Notes under the pieces: generated by a model
Databases searched by the model: none
What the model saw: the letters and a program-made list of their open reading frames with translations, nothing else
Told to the model about the DNA's origin: nothing
Assembly: GCA_015143295.1 (NCBI GenBank)
Contig: CM026570.1
Coordinates: 8,022,047-8,086,046 of the forward strand
Reading direction: 5' to 3'
From: Tetracentron sinense
Lineage: Eukaryota > Streptophyta > Magnoliopsida > Trochodendrales > Trochodendraceae
DNA length: 64,000 nucleotides
Part shown: positions 23,226-34,324 of the stretch, in pieces
Position numbering within the stretch: position 1 is the first letter of the stretch
Layout of the letters: every line of letters starts with the position of its first letter
Made by a program: the position numbers and the translations under genes

Positions 23226-23389
23226 CACACGCTTGGGTTTGTCACAGTGGTAGAGTATCTCCCTTTGGGGAGGAGTGACTCGTGTTCGAGTCCTGGTGTG
23301 ACCGTTGAGCACCCACCTTTGAGCTCTAACCCACTAACCCTGACATAGATAGATAAATGATCTAGCTGACTACCGAACAAAAAAAAAAA
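23226..23389 (+). mobile_element. tRNA-derived SINE with TSD
   Basis: The head contains an A-box-like CAGTGGTAGAGTATCTCCC and a B box GTGTTCGAGTCCTGG at tRNA-like spacing, and the tail is poly-A (23379-23389). The flanks CTTCTTCTTCAAG and ACATCTTCTTAATAAG are variants of the single ACATCTTCTTCAAG present at the empty site (about 25107) in the paralogous block. This direct empty-site comparison makes the call strong. Confidence 0.88.
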
Positions 23390-23500
23390 CATCTTCTTAA
23401 TAAGAAAGTACATTTCGTCCATTTCATACACACAAGATTCTCATAACCATTATAGTTTGAGTGCACTCATAAAATCTATATGATTGACATATACAATATC

Positions 23501-23566
23501 TTAGGAGGAGCTTTGTTGAACTTCGAGAACTAGCTCCTCCACGCAGAGCTGACATTCCAGCCCAAT
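23501..23566 (-). pseudogene. Extra copy of MUTE terminal exon (open frame)
   Basis: A second copy of the last MUTE exon lies downstream of the gene's canonical last exon. It keeps the acceptor (TTGTTACAG before 23566), phase 0, the same 21-codon length and a TAA at 23501-23503. It would encode IGLECQLCVEELVLEV plus QQSSS, against [16 protein letters not shown] plus QQSFY in the proximal copy. No stop or frameshift has arisen. It may be a non-functional relic or an alternative last exon reached by skipping 25247-25312. Nothing in the sequence shows which. The proximal copy has residues that look more conventional for the family (Ser in place of Cys, final Phe-Tyr). Confidence 0.8.
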
Positions 23567-23934
23567 CTGTAACAAGAATAAAAGGAACCAATTTATTATT
23601 AAATTCACATACTCATAATGAAGGAAGATTACAATATTTGTTTTCAATAGTTTTCTAAATGCCAAAAAGAATTTGTTGGATAATAAACACTAGTTCTTAG
23701 ATTATAACCCACATCTGTCTATGAATTTTCAATGTACATTGAACACGTTAATTCCTCTCAATTAAACGAGCCAAATCAGGTTCTAAGACTACTGAAACGA
23801 GCCACAGGCTTTGGACTCTAAACCCAAGCCCATCTCAATTAATAATCGGGCGGGCCCATCGTTGTGTTTATAATTACTAAACTACCACTTCCCAAGGCCA
23901 TTTTTGGGTTGCTCCGGTTGACTTTTCAACCGAA

Positions 23935-25507
23935 GCTCCTTTTCTTAATTAATCTTCTTCTTCTTCTTCAATTGCTTCTCTAGTAGAAGTGCCATAGCAA
24001 TTGTTTTTGTAAGTATAACTAATTGAATTGCCTTCCAAAACAAAATTATTTTCTCTAATATTTCTTAAAAGGAATGAAAAACATGTTGGAGATATTTCGT
24101 AAAATATCTGTATGTTATATTTAAGACATGCAAATTACAAAACAAGCAAATTAAAATAACAAAACAGAAGATGTGGTGCACTTTACTGATTGAGGCTTGA
24201 ATTAGATTCAATGTCCTTAAGATAAATATTGCTCCACTATGGTGCTGTAGCAACTTGTCTCCAAAGATACAACAATCACGCTTCTGGTAACTACCACTAG
24301 AAACCTAGAAGCATAGCGAACCCAAGGTGTGAAAAACTCTCTCTTGAATGCAGATTCACTGTATGTAGAAGGATGACAGGAACTAGGAAGCAGAAGAATA
24401 ATTTCGTACTCCAAAAATGCAACTGAGAAGCCTTTAAATATAGGCTGAGGAGACTATTCAGAAAAGTTATGTCTTTTGGGTTTGAATTTCAATCCGAACA
24501 AACATGACTGTTGGATAAAAAACCTATTGGGTTTATAGTTGAACTTGAATGGGCTTTAGCCCAAACAAAAAATAAAATATAGGGGCCTGGGCTTAAGGCC
24601 CACAACCTAACCAACCGGACCGGACTCGAACACGGCTCGGGTGGCGGCGGCACACATGTGTGGTTGCATGGTTCCACCCTTAGATAGGTGCTCACCCGTT
24701 TGCAAAATTTGGGTGCCACAAGGGCTCATCCTTTACTCCAAGGCAATGGTATATAAACCAACTTTGGTTTCAATAATTTTTCGATGTAGGATTATTATTC
24801 TATACTATTCTTCAACTAATAACGCATGTTCAAGTGACCAACTTTAAAGTCAATTTCTCATTCACCACTTAACTGTTTTGGACAAATAAATATACCACAT
24901 TAATCTCCTCGTGGAGGAGAACACGGATCCAATTGGACCCGCCTCAAAACCCATGTGGGTCCCACATTTATTTTGAATCAAAGTTTTCAAAAAACCAGAT
25001 TTTTCCAAAACTTCCCAACAAAAACAATCTCAAGAAAAGTAAACTAATTCCTTCATCGTTTAAGTTTGATTACATTTATAAAACCTAGCCTCATTCACAT
25101 GCATTAACATCTTCTTCAAGATAGAAAATGGATTTCTTCCATTTCACACACACAAGATTATCATAACCATTATAGTTTGATTGCACTCATAAACTCTATA
25201 TGATTGACATACACAACATCTTAGTTGAAGCTTTGTTCACAACATCTTAGTAGAAGCTTTGTTGAACTTCGAGAGCTAGCTCATCCACGCTGAGCTGACA
25301 TTCGAGCCCAATCTGTAACAAGAATAAAAGGAACCAATTTATCATTAAATTCACACACTCATAACTTAAGTAAAAGAAGATTACAATATTATTTTTTACT
25401 AATTTTCTAAATGCCAAAAAAAAACTGTTGGATAATAAACACTAGGTCTTAGATGATAACCCACATTTGTCTATGAATTTTCAAGGTACATTGAAAACGT
25501 TAATATT
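23935..25507. repeat. Duplicated MUTE 3' block, proximal copy
   Basis: Partner of 22897-23765, interrupted only by the solo LTR at 24084-25020. It holds the canonical third exon of MUTE. Next to the stop codon there is an additional 26 bp tandem repeat (ACAACATCTTAG...GCTTTGTT at 25214-25239 and 25240-25265) not present in the distal copy. Confidence 0.85.
24084..25020 (-). mobile_element. Solo LTR, probably copia-type
   Basis: On the minus strand it begins TGTTGGGAAGTTTTGG (25020) and ends ATATCTCCAACA (24084), giving TG...CA termini with a short terminal inverted repeat TGTTGG/CCAACA. Direct repeats AAAACA flank it at 24078-24083 and 25021-25026. A TATA-like CCTATATTTAAAGG lies mid-element on the same strand at about 24440. 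No internal region or second LTR is present, so it is a solo LTR left by recombination. It lies in the 3' flank of MUTE on the gene's own strand, between the two copies of the last exon. Confidence 0.82.
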
Positions 25508-26778
25508 TCAATTGAAAATTGATAGTTGATAATCTCTAACTTTCAAATCTTTTGGGAAATGTACATAAATATTTATAAACGTGGTTCCAACACAAGATAG
25601 TTTATATAATTGCACCACTAGTTACTGTAGTTCTATATTATTTGTGGTGATAATGAAAAATCACTAGTACTTAAGTTAGATTCTGCGAGAAAAATCAACT
25701 AGTCATGGATTGTTTCCCTTGAATCCAATCCAATCATCCACGAAATGGGAGAAAAATGTTACTACTAGTTTAAGAAATGATCGTTCTATCTTTCACTTGC
25801 CCTTAGATGATCATTCTTTATTCTGAGTCACCTAAGGATTTTGTTTGCGCAATTGGGCTGGTCCCCAGGCTTAGAGAAGCCTAGAGAGATATAGCACCCC
25901 GAGGAGAAGTAAAATAGGTGTCAAACAGACTCCGACAGCGCCATTTACCACTCAATCAGTACATAGAAAGTTAATCACTTATATATCCTAAAGAATAAGA
26001 GAGGGGGGAGGGAAAGAGTTCCGCGTCGATTACTAAAAATTAGTTTGTAACAATCTGTATGTATAGGTATAGTTTTCTCAATAATAAAACTTTTTATGTT
26101 AGTGTCTTTGAATTCTATAATTAAATTGAATTGCGCCTTTTATGGCAATAAGCTCTAATTATCAACCAGTCCTAAACCATTAAGAAAATCCAAAGATGCA
26201 TGGATGCCCCTTTAAGTGCAATGATACCTTTACATGCACTTAAAGTACTATTCTTGGAGGTGTAACAATTTATTTTTCAGATATGGAGTAGGACAAGTAC
26301 TAATTAACTTAACAGTAAGGAAATTTGGAATAGTTTGTATTCATACCTTAACAACAAAGGAGTATAAGACAGTGTCCTCCATGCTACTGATGTTGAGATG
26401 AATGATCTCAAATGAAAGTTTCTCCAAGACACTGATTATTTTCACAATTTGACCCGGAATACGCCTTGAAATTGTTCGTAAAATGACATTTGATCCAGAT
26501 ATTTTGGCCTCAACGTCTGCGACGGAAGAGTTGCAGCATGCACAGAACTCTTTAACATTTTCAAATCCCAAAGGGCTATCAGGTGGAGGAGTTGGCTGCA
26601 ATGGTCTTGGGCTAGGACTAGGACTAGGACTAGGGCTTAAACTCTTCCTTTGTTTCTTGGATTCCAGTGATTGTAAAACTTGGTGCAACTCCTTGATGAA
26701 TTCTATTACACCCCCTATAATTGATGCTTGATCTCCCTAATACACAATGAAATTGTTAAAATGGTATCGTGTGTCTCT

Positions 26779-26809
<31 letters not shown>

Positions 26810-26906
26810 CCCTTTTTACATAGAAACATGGGGTCAAGGAGCGTAAAACCTTGAGATGGTCGTTCATTTGCCTTCTCCTGTTTCTCTCCACAGCTATATG
26901 GGACAT
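25247..26906 (-). CDS. MUTE: MUTE-like stomatal bHLH transcription factor
   Basis: Three exons on the minus strand: 26906-26811, 26736-26347 and 25312-25247, all joined in phase 0 (donors AGG/GTAAAT and AAG/GTATGA; acceptors TTAG/GGAG and ACAG/ATTG). Together they give 183 aa. The protein begins [20 protein letters not shown], with the basic region at residues 3-14 and helix-loop-helix to about 55. A Ser-Pro repeat tract follows (about 66-76), then a C-terminal ACT-like regulatory domain from VEAKISGSN at about 107 to the end. The short N-terminus and the C-terminal text are those of MUTE rather than SPEECHLESS or FAMA. MUTE acts in the nucleus with ICE1/SCREAM-type bHLH partners to end meristemoid divisions and specify guard mother cells. 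Intron 1 is only 74 nt and half of it is a CT repeat. The last exon is duplicated downstream. Confidence 0.95.
26779..26805. repeat. (AG)n microsatellite in MUTE intron 1
   Basis: About 13 AG units (CT on the coding strand) begin 5 nt inside the intron, directly after the donor GTAAAT, and fill more than a third of this 74 nt intron. Confidence 0.9.
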
Positions 26907-26964
26907 GTTCTCTCTCTCTCTGTGGCTGCCTTTCTTTCTTCCATCTCATGAACACAACACTATC

Positions 26965-26972
26965 TATTTATA
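26965..26972 (-). promoter_or_regulatory. TATA box of the MUTE gene
   Basis: TATAAATA on the minus strand, 58 nt upstream of the ATG at 26906. This predicts a transcription start near 26935-26942 and a short leader. No other TATA-like motif is better placed. Confidence 0.65.
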
Positions 26973-26989
26973 AACAACAATATGAGAAG

Positions 26990-28540
26990 ATAACTACTCT
27001 CTGAGCAATCTCTAGAATTACGTCTATGTTCTTATTAAATGCATATGTTGCACTCTCGTGAGGTCACTTTTATTCTCTCTCTCTCTATCTCAACTATATT
27101 TCCTCTCACGCTTATTACCTTGGCTTCATTTACGTGCCCCGGCGTGAGACAATAGAAGGGAAGGTTCTACTCATATGCCTCATGCACATCACCTGTTCCT
27201 TCCCTCTATCATGCACGCCATGCGCAGCTCTGAAGCCTAATGGATTTTCCAAGAGATTCAGGATCAAAGGATTTGCTATCAAAATGTCTTCTTATTGAGT
27301 TTTTCTTAAATAATTTTCGTAAATAACAATATTATTCTAATATATAATATACGAAGATGCAAGGTAAAATCATATGCCGAATGCATGTAGATATAATGAT
27401 GCATGTGATACATTTATACATGTATATGATATGTCAAAATTTGTTAACTTTAATTCTACTCGGCTTGCATACCCAATTGGGTGATCCGGTACGCATCTAA
27501 CAACATATACTAACACCACTACCCATATAGTAGAGTACCAAAAAAACATGCATACATACATGCCAACTTCTTGGCTTAACAAGAGAAGAATAAACAAGAT
27601 AACTATTTGAGTAGAGTAGGAACAAGAGGCGGAGCTCCGCTTCAAGCTGTTTTGATGGATCTCCCATTTAGTGAAAAACATGGTTGCAGTCCTGTAATTA
27701 GAGCATGGAAGTGACAGTTTTGTAAATAACATTTCTTGATAACAAGGCTAACTAAAATGTCCCTTTTAAAACGGTTTGAAGCAAAGCTCCACTGATATTT
27801 AAGGGTGATGTTATGAGCACACTATTTACTTACTGGACACCATTTTTTTTAAAAAAAACAATTTTTTTAAAAAAAGAAAGACTTGCCTATTTGCACCCAT
27901 ACCCTTAAACCCTTTTCTAAAAACTTCTTTTTCTTGTAAGAATGAACCCGAAGCTCCTCTTACCTTACCTTCAAAGAGCAGACAAGTTACATAAATATAA
28001 ATTACAGTAAGTTTATCAAATCAATTCTTTTTTTTTTATGAGTATCTTTTTGTCCCTTTCGTTCCATTCTAATGGAGTTTATGAAGTTACTATATTTTGA
28101 AACCTTCTCAATAATAAACAGTTACTTCATGCTCTTCATTGTGAAATGAACATCCTACTGATCATTTTCAAATAGTTTGATTTCCTCCACACCATTTTCA
28201 ACGTTGAGTTTCATATGATTTTTAATTTGTTGTAAGCTCTTTAACCCACACAAAATAGAAGTGCAATATATAAAGAATTGGGTATGATTCATTCGATACC
28301 AATTTATTGGACCTTCAATTGGGTTTGGGTCTACCAAAAGGATAATGTATTATTATGTGTTATAGTTTTAAGTTTAGAATGATATAATTAGAAAAATTTT
28401 AGGTATTTTTTCAACTTCTTAGTTTGCTTGTAGAATTAATTACATTTTACTAGTGTAAAGTTAGTAAATTATATATTTGGTGTCTAGTAAGTAAATATTG
28501 GTGTGCTCGTAGCAGTACCCATGCATCACTCAAACCTACT
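26990..28540. other. MUTE upstream region and intergenic sequence
   Basis: No gene was recognised. A CT-rich tract at 27075-27090 lies within 200 bp upstream of MUTE and may be in its promoter. The rest is AT-rich unique-looking sequence, and short open frames here have no family resemblance. Confidence 0.45.
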
Positions 28541-28552
28541 AATTAAGAGGAA

Positions 28553-28625
28553 TGCTAGCCCTACTCTCAATCAACCACTACTCTCAGCCTCCACCAACCA
28601 TCTATTGGTCAGTATTTAATTAACG
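28553..28625. repeat. Single arm of a GCTAGCCCTACTCTCA MITE
   Basis: GAATGCTAGCCCTACTCTCA followed by CAACCACTACTCTCAGCC and CCACCAACCATCTATTGG matches the arms of the foldback element at 56145-56303. The opposite arm was not found. Confidence 0.55.
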
Positions 28626-29045
28626 AATGTTAACTAATATTAACTGATTCAATGTGATAGCACGGCCTGCCAATAACATCATGGCTCCAAAATTAGGCTT
28701 TTTTTAATTCATTTTAAGAGATCGCTCATCTTATATGAAATCAGGGGCATTTTTGTATCAGCATATACCTTCTACTCCTAATCAGTTTTGTCTTTTCCTA
28801 AAGTACAGTAATTGACATTAGTTTATAGCCTCATATATAACATCAAATTCACCTAATAATATATGCACGACGATGCTAGTCATACTCTCATAAAGGTCAT
28901 ACTCTTACTAGTATTGTTTTAAACAGTTTTTTCTTTTAAAATTGTTACTTGAACTAGTTGCAAAAAGAAACCCGCTGAAGCAACAACACATGTCGTTTCA
29001 CTAAGTAACAGTACTGAATTCTATTCGGCTTAGAATTCATGACCT

Positions 29046-29165
29046 TTTTTTCCTTTCTCAAGAGGAAAGCTGGAGTCGAACTTGTGACCTCCTGGTTAAG
29101 GGCTCAAATTTCATATTCCCAATCCCATCACTATTAGGCCCCCTGTTAGATTGAGCTAAAAAAAA
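29046..29165 (-). mobile_element. SINE-like, tRNA-related sequence
   Basis: On the minus strand an A-box-like TAGCTCAATCTAACAGGG is followed about 60 nt later by a B box AAGTTCGACTCCAGC, then an A-rich end (GGAAAAAAAGG). It is not a functional tRNA because no cloverleaf forms. No TSD was defined. Confidence 0.45.
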
Positions 29166-29194
29166 TAAGCCAATTAATCCAATGGTGCACTCCT

Positions 29195-29413
29195 TTATAT
29201 AGCCAAATCACCATTAGAGAAAATCAGGCAACAACTAGTACTGGCCATTGAGTTTTCAAGGCAAAGCTGATGAAGAAGAGGTGCATGATAGTGGAACCTG
29301 TAGATCACAGCTAATAGGTGAATGTATAAGCCAAAGTAGCCGCGAGCTAATGCCCGTGAAGGAATGAATACTAAAAGGATATCTGACATTCCAACTCCCC
29401 AGTCCCCACACAC
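29195..29413 (-). other. Unrecognised open stretch, possible exon
   Basis: A minus-strand frame reads MCGDWGVGMSDILLVF and then a hydrophobic stretch containing GYFGLYIHLLAVIYRF. An acceptor-like TATTACAG lies just upstream and a donor-like CTACAG/GTTCC inside. The text looks like part of a membrane protein but no family is recognised. It could be chance. Confidence 0.25.
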
Positions 29414-30250
29414 AAGTGCTGTAATATCATTTATGGCTATTTTCTTGGACTCTTACTTCCCTTGGGAGGGTGTTTGGCTACAGATTTTTAAGTTATTGGC
29501 GCAAGCGAGTAGCAATCTCTTTCAGGGAGTTCAATTGAGCTTAGTTCTTTCAAAAAAGAGGCAAACAAGTAATCATCCATTATCAGCGCTCCCAAAATCA
29601 AGCCGGTACCAGATGTGTTTGTCTCAAATTTTTATCCATCCATGTACAAGTCCCATTGTTTTCGATTTTGGGTGAGAAGTGAGGAATGGAATTTAGTCCT
29701 AGGTTGCACCGTTTTGTATTTGTGTTATTTTTTTTTTTTTTTAAAGAAAATGGATTTTAATTTTATTGTATTTTTGTATAGCACAATGTTTCAGCTCGTT
29801 TTCATCATGTAATGAACTTATGTTCTTGGGTTATCGTGTTTTCTCACAGCAGTACCAAATGTGCCCCTACAATGCCATTGAGTTTGAAAACAGAGATGGA
29901 CAACATAAAATTAATAACCAAACACCCCCTTATTTTCAAAACCATACAACTACCAACAAAAAGAAATTCTGTAAGAAAAAGCAACTGTAATGACAATTCA
30001 TATTCTACTCATCAAGATTATAAGATAAAGCAGGATGATAATAAGATTCCATTGAGATCTTTACAGGGATACTCTATGCCATAGCCTGTTAATAAATAGT
30101 TGATCTGTTGATTTATTGATGATGGCTTTGATCCTTGAACAGAGTTGATTAGTGCTAACTCTTTTGATATGCCCCAAAAATCACATTTAACATTTTTGGA
30201 CTTCTTTGAGGGCTATTGCCAATATCTTAAGCTGATCACGCAAAGACTAG

Positions 30251-30361
30251 CTGAAGGATTCGAAACTTGGAAAGTTCATGATCCGACTCACCATGAACTT
30301 TTTGGCTGCAATGCTGCAACCCACCCGAGAAATGGCTGATTATCTGCATACACAGCAAACG
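30251..30361 (+). CDS. Candidate internal exon of an unrecognised gene
   Basis: A 111 nt open segment is bounded by an acceptor-like ACTAG and a strong donor G/GTATGT, beginning and ending in phase 0. It encodes 37 aa including KFMIRLTMNFLAAMLQPTRE and MADYLHTQQT. The composition looks like a genuine amphipathic or helical protein segment. A compatible phase-0 exon follows at 30731. No upstream or downstream exons were found, so this is either a fragment of a larger gene or a decayed copy. I do not recognise the family and assign no function. Confidence 0.38.
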
Positions 30362-30730
30362 GTATGTGCATTAATTTCCCCTGCAATAAATATGTACAAT
30401 GCCTGTGGTTGGTATGTATTTTATTTTCCTGACATCAAATGAACTTCAGATTTAAGTCTTTGGAAAGTAATCTGAAACTCTTGATCAAACATATTAATCT
30501 GGTATATTGGTTTGAAGTAACAGTAACTGATGGCAATCTTGTAATTATCACAGCAGTTGAATTGGCTCCAAACAAAAAAAAAATGCTAAATTATGTAACT
30601 TAATGAAAAATAACCTTCATGTTTAATTATTTGATAGCATTAAGTCGGGGTTGGGGTCATGTGAATTGTGAGTGAATTACGCCATACCCATTTCATAGAA
30701 CTGTTCAAATATTCAATCCTTCACATCCAG

Positions 30731-30784
30731 TACCAGAGTCAATGGTTTGACACAGATCCAGCCATTCGTAATCTTGTAACACTG
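30731..30784 (+). CDS. Candidate second exon of the same unrecognised gene
   Basis: A 54 nt segment after ACATCCAG and before a GTAGTT donor, phase 0 at both ends, encodes YQSQWFDTDPAIRNLVTL. Joined to 30251-30361 across a 369 nt intron, the frame stays open. The matched phases and the acidic-aromatic text favour real exons over chance, but no continuation was recognised after it. Confidence 0.35.
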
Positions 30785-30799
30785 GTAGTTGTTCCTGCA

Positions 30800-32260
30800 T
30801 CCCAATATAATAAAAAATTATAAAGTCCAGTTAGGAACCAAAAGTACCATCGAACAATACAAGCAGCCAGAACACTTGTAGTTTATTTACGTATTTGCAT
30901 TGATTAATCTTACACCCATTTACGTTAAGGAAATGTGTACTGCTTAAATGAAAGGTCTAATCTGTGATTAACTATTGAGTCTGTTATGGGTTCAACCCAA
31001 TTTTAATTACCAATTAGGGCCCATTCCTTTACTGAGAGTTACATAGCTTAGCACTTTGCAGTTTGCACTTTGTCATGGTAGTTGTTAGGAAATTTGAGTC
31101 ACATACTCACATTTCAGATTTCATGTTTGACAATATTTTATGAGATTTGAAATCATTCATTTTGCTGCATTTGAAGTCTTAAGGGAATTACAACCCAAAA
31201 GATGAAAAGCACGATACATCTAGTCCTCAAAAGAAAATGCATATTGTCAAATGACAGAGCTTGCAAAGTGCAAGACTTTACAAGTCTCAACAAAGAACGG
31301 ACCCTTACAAGAGAAGGGAAAAAACCTAGAAATTTGGATAATTGCACCGTCGAACTACGCATTCCATGTTAAACTTTGCACATGCATTCACTCAGTCTCC
31401 TCATCCATCCACTATATAAGAAAGAAAAATCCTCAAAGACAAATTTCAAATGAAGTAGGGTGAAATCTTAAATATAACATTCATCACTAAAGATTTGTTC
31501 CATAACAAAAAAAAAACAGCAATCCCCAATCATGTAATATTTGCTTGGGCAATTGATGATAGAAAGATGTACGACTCCCAAAAAAAATCTGCAATCAAAG
31601 TAAAATAACTTTCTTATAGACTTTAACCATTGCTCATTATTGAGTTAAGATGCGCAACAGATGTGAAACTGAATCCAAATAAAAGTGAGTAATAACGAAC
31701 AAACATGCAATTCATGGAAGTTATCATGCAGGATTTACATAACCTCATCAAATGGATTTGACAGTCATTGTTAGAGGAAAAGGAAGTTTAAGGTGGAAGA
31801 TGGTGTTGCAGTACAATTTTAAGCTCAGGATGACAACACAGGATGCAGCTTCCTGCAGTTTCTCAAATATTAATAGTATTCTCTTTGGGTTTATGACACA
31901 AATATTCAGGTAACTCCACCCTGCCATGCTATGTGCTGCATTGCCGGTCTCAAGCCCGGATATAGGAGGATTGTGTCAGGTTCGCAGCCAGTGTAAAATT
32001 TTGCTAAATCTGATAACATGAATCCTGATTGCCAGTGAAAAAACTTAGCTACATTTATAACATGAAACTCAATCTGTTATTTCAAATATGGTTCTATTGA
32101 CCAAATAGATTGCAATCTGTTATTTCGAATATAGCTCTGGAATCTGGATAGAATAGAATGGCGGCACAGGATTTGTGTTGCTGATTCCAAACAATTGGGA
32201 ATAACGGTAACACTACCTAGGTTAAAAGAACCCAAAGTAGACCGGTTTTGCAGCCTCAAA
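30800..32260. other. Intergenic, no recognised feature
   Basis: No gene or repeat family was recognised on either strand. Short open frames lack motifs and overlap one another. Confidence 0.45.
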
Positions 32261-32379
32261 TCTAAAAACCAGATTTAACATGACCCATAGTACGTTGACT
32301 TTGCCAGCCCCCCCAAAAATATGATGCAGAAACAATGTGAAGTTCGAATTTAGGTCTTTTTACAAAATGAAAATGATAA

Positions 32380-32825
32380 AAATACCTTTCCGTGACTCGA
32401 CCTAGTTTGGCGAGCCGAAAAACTCGACTCAACTCGACCGAGTCACCTGAGTAACTTGCCGAATAGTGTCTCCTTCGAGTTTTGAGGCAACTCGACTCGA
32501 AACTCGATCGAGTCCCATAACTCGAGTGACTCACCGAGTTTTTGAACTATTATATTAATACCTTTAAAATCCAATATTATAATTAAAAAATCAAAAAAAT
32601 TATGGGAAATACTATAATAAATTTATAAAATTATATTATTGTTTTTATTACATAATATAATCAGATTTTAATCGGATCGCTATAGATCCAAAACCAATCC
32701 AATTATAATCGGATTCAACAGCCCAGATCCATATTCGATCCAACAGATTTATAATAGGATTAGGATCTCATCTAATCGGATCGAATTCGGATCGGATCAA
32801 GATCCGATCTATTGACAACCCTATT
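32380..32825. mobile_element. Non-autonomous hAT-like element(s)
   Basis: Dense ACTCGA/TCGAGT motifs at 32390-32540 and ATCGGATC/GATCCGAT motifs at 32660-32815. The right end, CTATTGACAACCCTA, is the inverse of the TAGGG-TGTCAAT terminus common to plant hAT elements. The left end was not resolved and two elements may be merged. Confidence 0.5.
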
Positions 32826-34320
32826 TGCATTACCTTTGGCGAAAGTTTCCCAAAGGTAAATTTTTTCTTCAAACTAGAATGAGCCTTTGCATAATTAGTG
32901 TCATTAGTCATAAACTAGGCACAAATGCATCGATTTGATGCATTTATATTAAATTTCTAAGTTCAAAATTCAAATTTTTTTATTTTAGGGAGGAAAAATT
33001 TTGGGAAAATAAAAATTTTAATTTTTTCAACTTAACTCCATGTGGCTTTGATTGTAGTTCTTAGAGTGGGTTGGATCATGAATATATTATGTATAAAACA
33101 CTGATTGTGTATTTTTATTGTTATAATTAATGGAGAAATGAAAGAAATATTTCATGTAAATTATATCAATATTAGTCAATTATACATTGTTATCAGTGCA
33201 CATCTTCGCCCCCTTCCCATTACATCTCTTATGTACAATGTTTTTTTATTCTCAAATGTATATTAATATCTATTTTAACGTTTCCTGGAGTTTCATTGAA
33301 TTTTTTACAAAATTTCCAATTTTTCCCTTGATGTGCAATATATTCCCCACAAAAAAATATATCCTGCGATATTTGTATTTTTCCAATGTGCAACATATCC
33401 CGCGATATCAACATTCAGAACCTTGATGGTGACTTAGAGGATGCAGCAAAACCAACGATTCCACTATCTAGATAATAGAAATATCAGTGCTCTACACTTT
33501 TAAAGACGGTCTTTCGTATGTCCACAGGTACAACGAGCACTGGTATACATCTTCTTTCCATGTACTAGGAGATGAGTGAGACCCACTATCACACAATATA
33601 GGCTGGTGCCCTAGCCACCTTTTTTAGTTTATTATTTTATCTTCACTTAGTTTTTTTTTTTTTGATCGGTCTCTCCAATTTACTTTGTTGAGTAAGTTTA
33701 TGATCAAAATTAAGTGCTTTTCTATTGTTAGTAGTTCACAAGTAGAAATCTTCATGAGCCTCTATTCTTTATTTGCCTCCTAGTTTATAAGGATTAGTTT
33801 ATAGTCTTTAGCAAAGTGCATTATTTTTTTGATCATTGAAGTGTTGACTTCAATTGTTTTCTTAAAATTGATTCTATTTTGTTTCAATAGTACTAGGTAT
33901 GAGAGTTGGAATCTTAGTGTTGAGTTTTGTTATTTATTGACTATTTTAAATCAGGAAGTTGAACTCTTAAAAAAGATTCACTCTCTGGATCGTAGTTCTC
34001 TTGCCCATTGGCTATAATTGTGATTTGTGCACCAAAGAAAATTACTGCTGTCCCAATAATTAGCAGCCATATTCTCAACTTCTGAGTACTTTACAAGCCT
34101 ACAAGCCCTAATCGCCCAATCTTACTAATTAGGTTCTGTTCTGTGACCAGCAACCTCAATATTGAAATTGGGCTTGTCCTACATCACATAAGCAGACACA
34201 TCACCATGTTTGCAGCTTGCACCAACCATATTGTTGATATATTTACAAAGGCTTTTAGATGTGACAAATTGTGTGGGTGGGTCTGTAAACGGAGCAAATT
34301 CAAAGCGGATACCACATTAT
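32826..34320. other. Intergenic, no recognised gene
   Basis: AT-rich. A T-run followed by GATCGGT at about 33648-33667 resembles the 3' tail of the minus-strand LINEs in this window, but no coding text follows. Confidence 0.4.
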
Positions 34321-34324
34321 CCGA

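Larger units (their letters stand above)
22897..23765. repeat. Duplicated MUTE 3' block, distal copy
   Basis: After removal of two retroelement insertions (22950-23090 and 23226-23389), this region aligns with about 23935-25507 (minus its solo LTR). Shared text includes TTTTTGTAAGTATAACT, TCACATGCATTAAC, the terminal exon of MUTE and AAATTCACA/TACTCATAA flanks. It is a segmental direct duplication of intron 2, exon 3 and 3' flank of the MUTE gene. Confidence 0.88.

Noticed and set aside
23231-23300. Possible tRNA gene
   Set aside because: It has A and B boxes but no complete cloverleaf and is fused to a poly-A-tailed body with TSD: a SINE.
26737-26955. Open frame overlapping MUTE exon 1 beginning [10 protein letters not shown]
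   Set aside because: It is in a different frame from the bHLH text and runs into the microsatellite; a shadow of the real exon.
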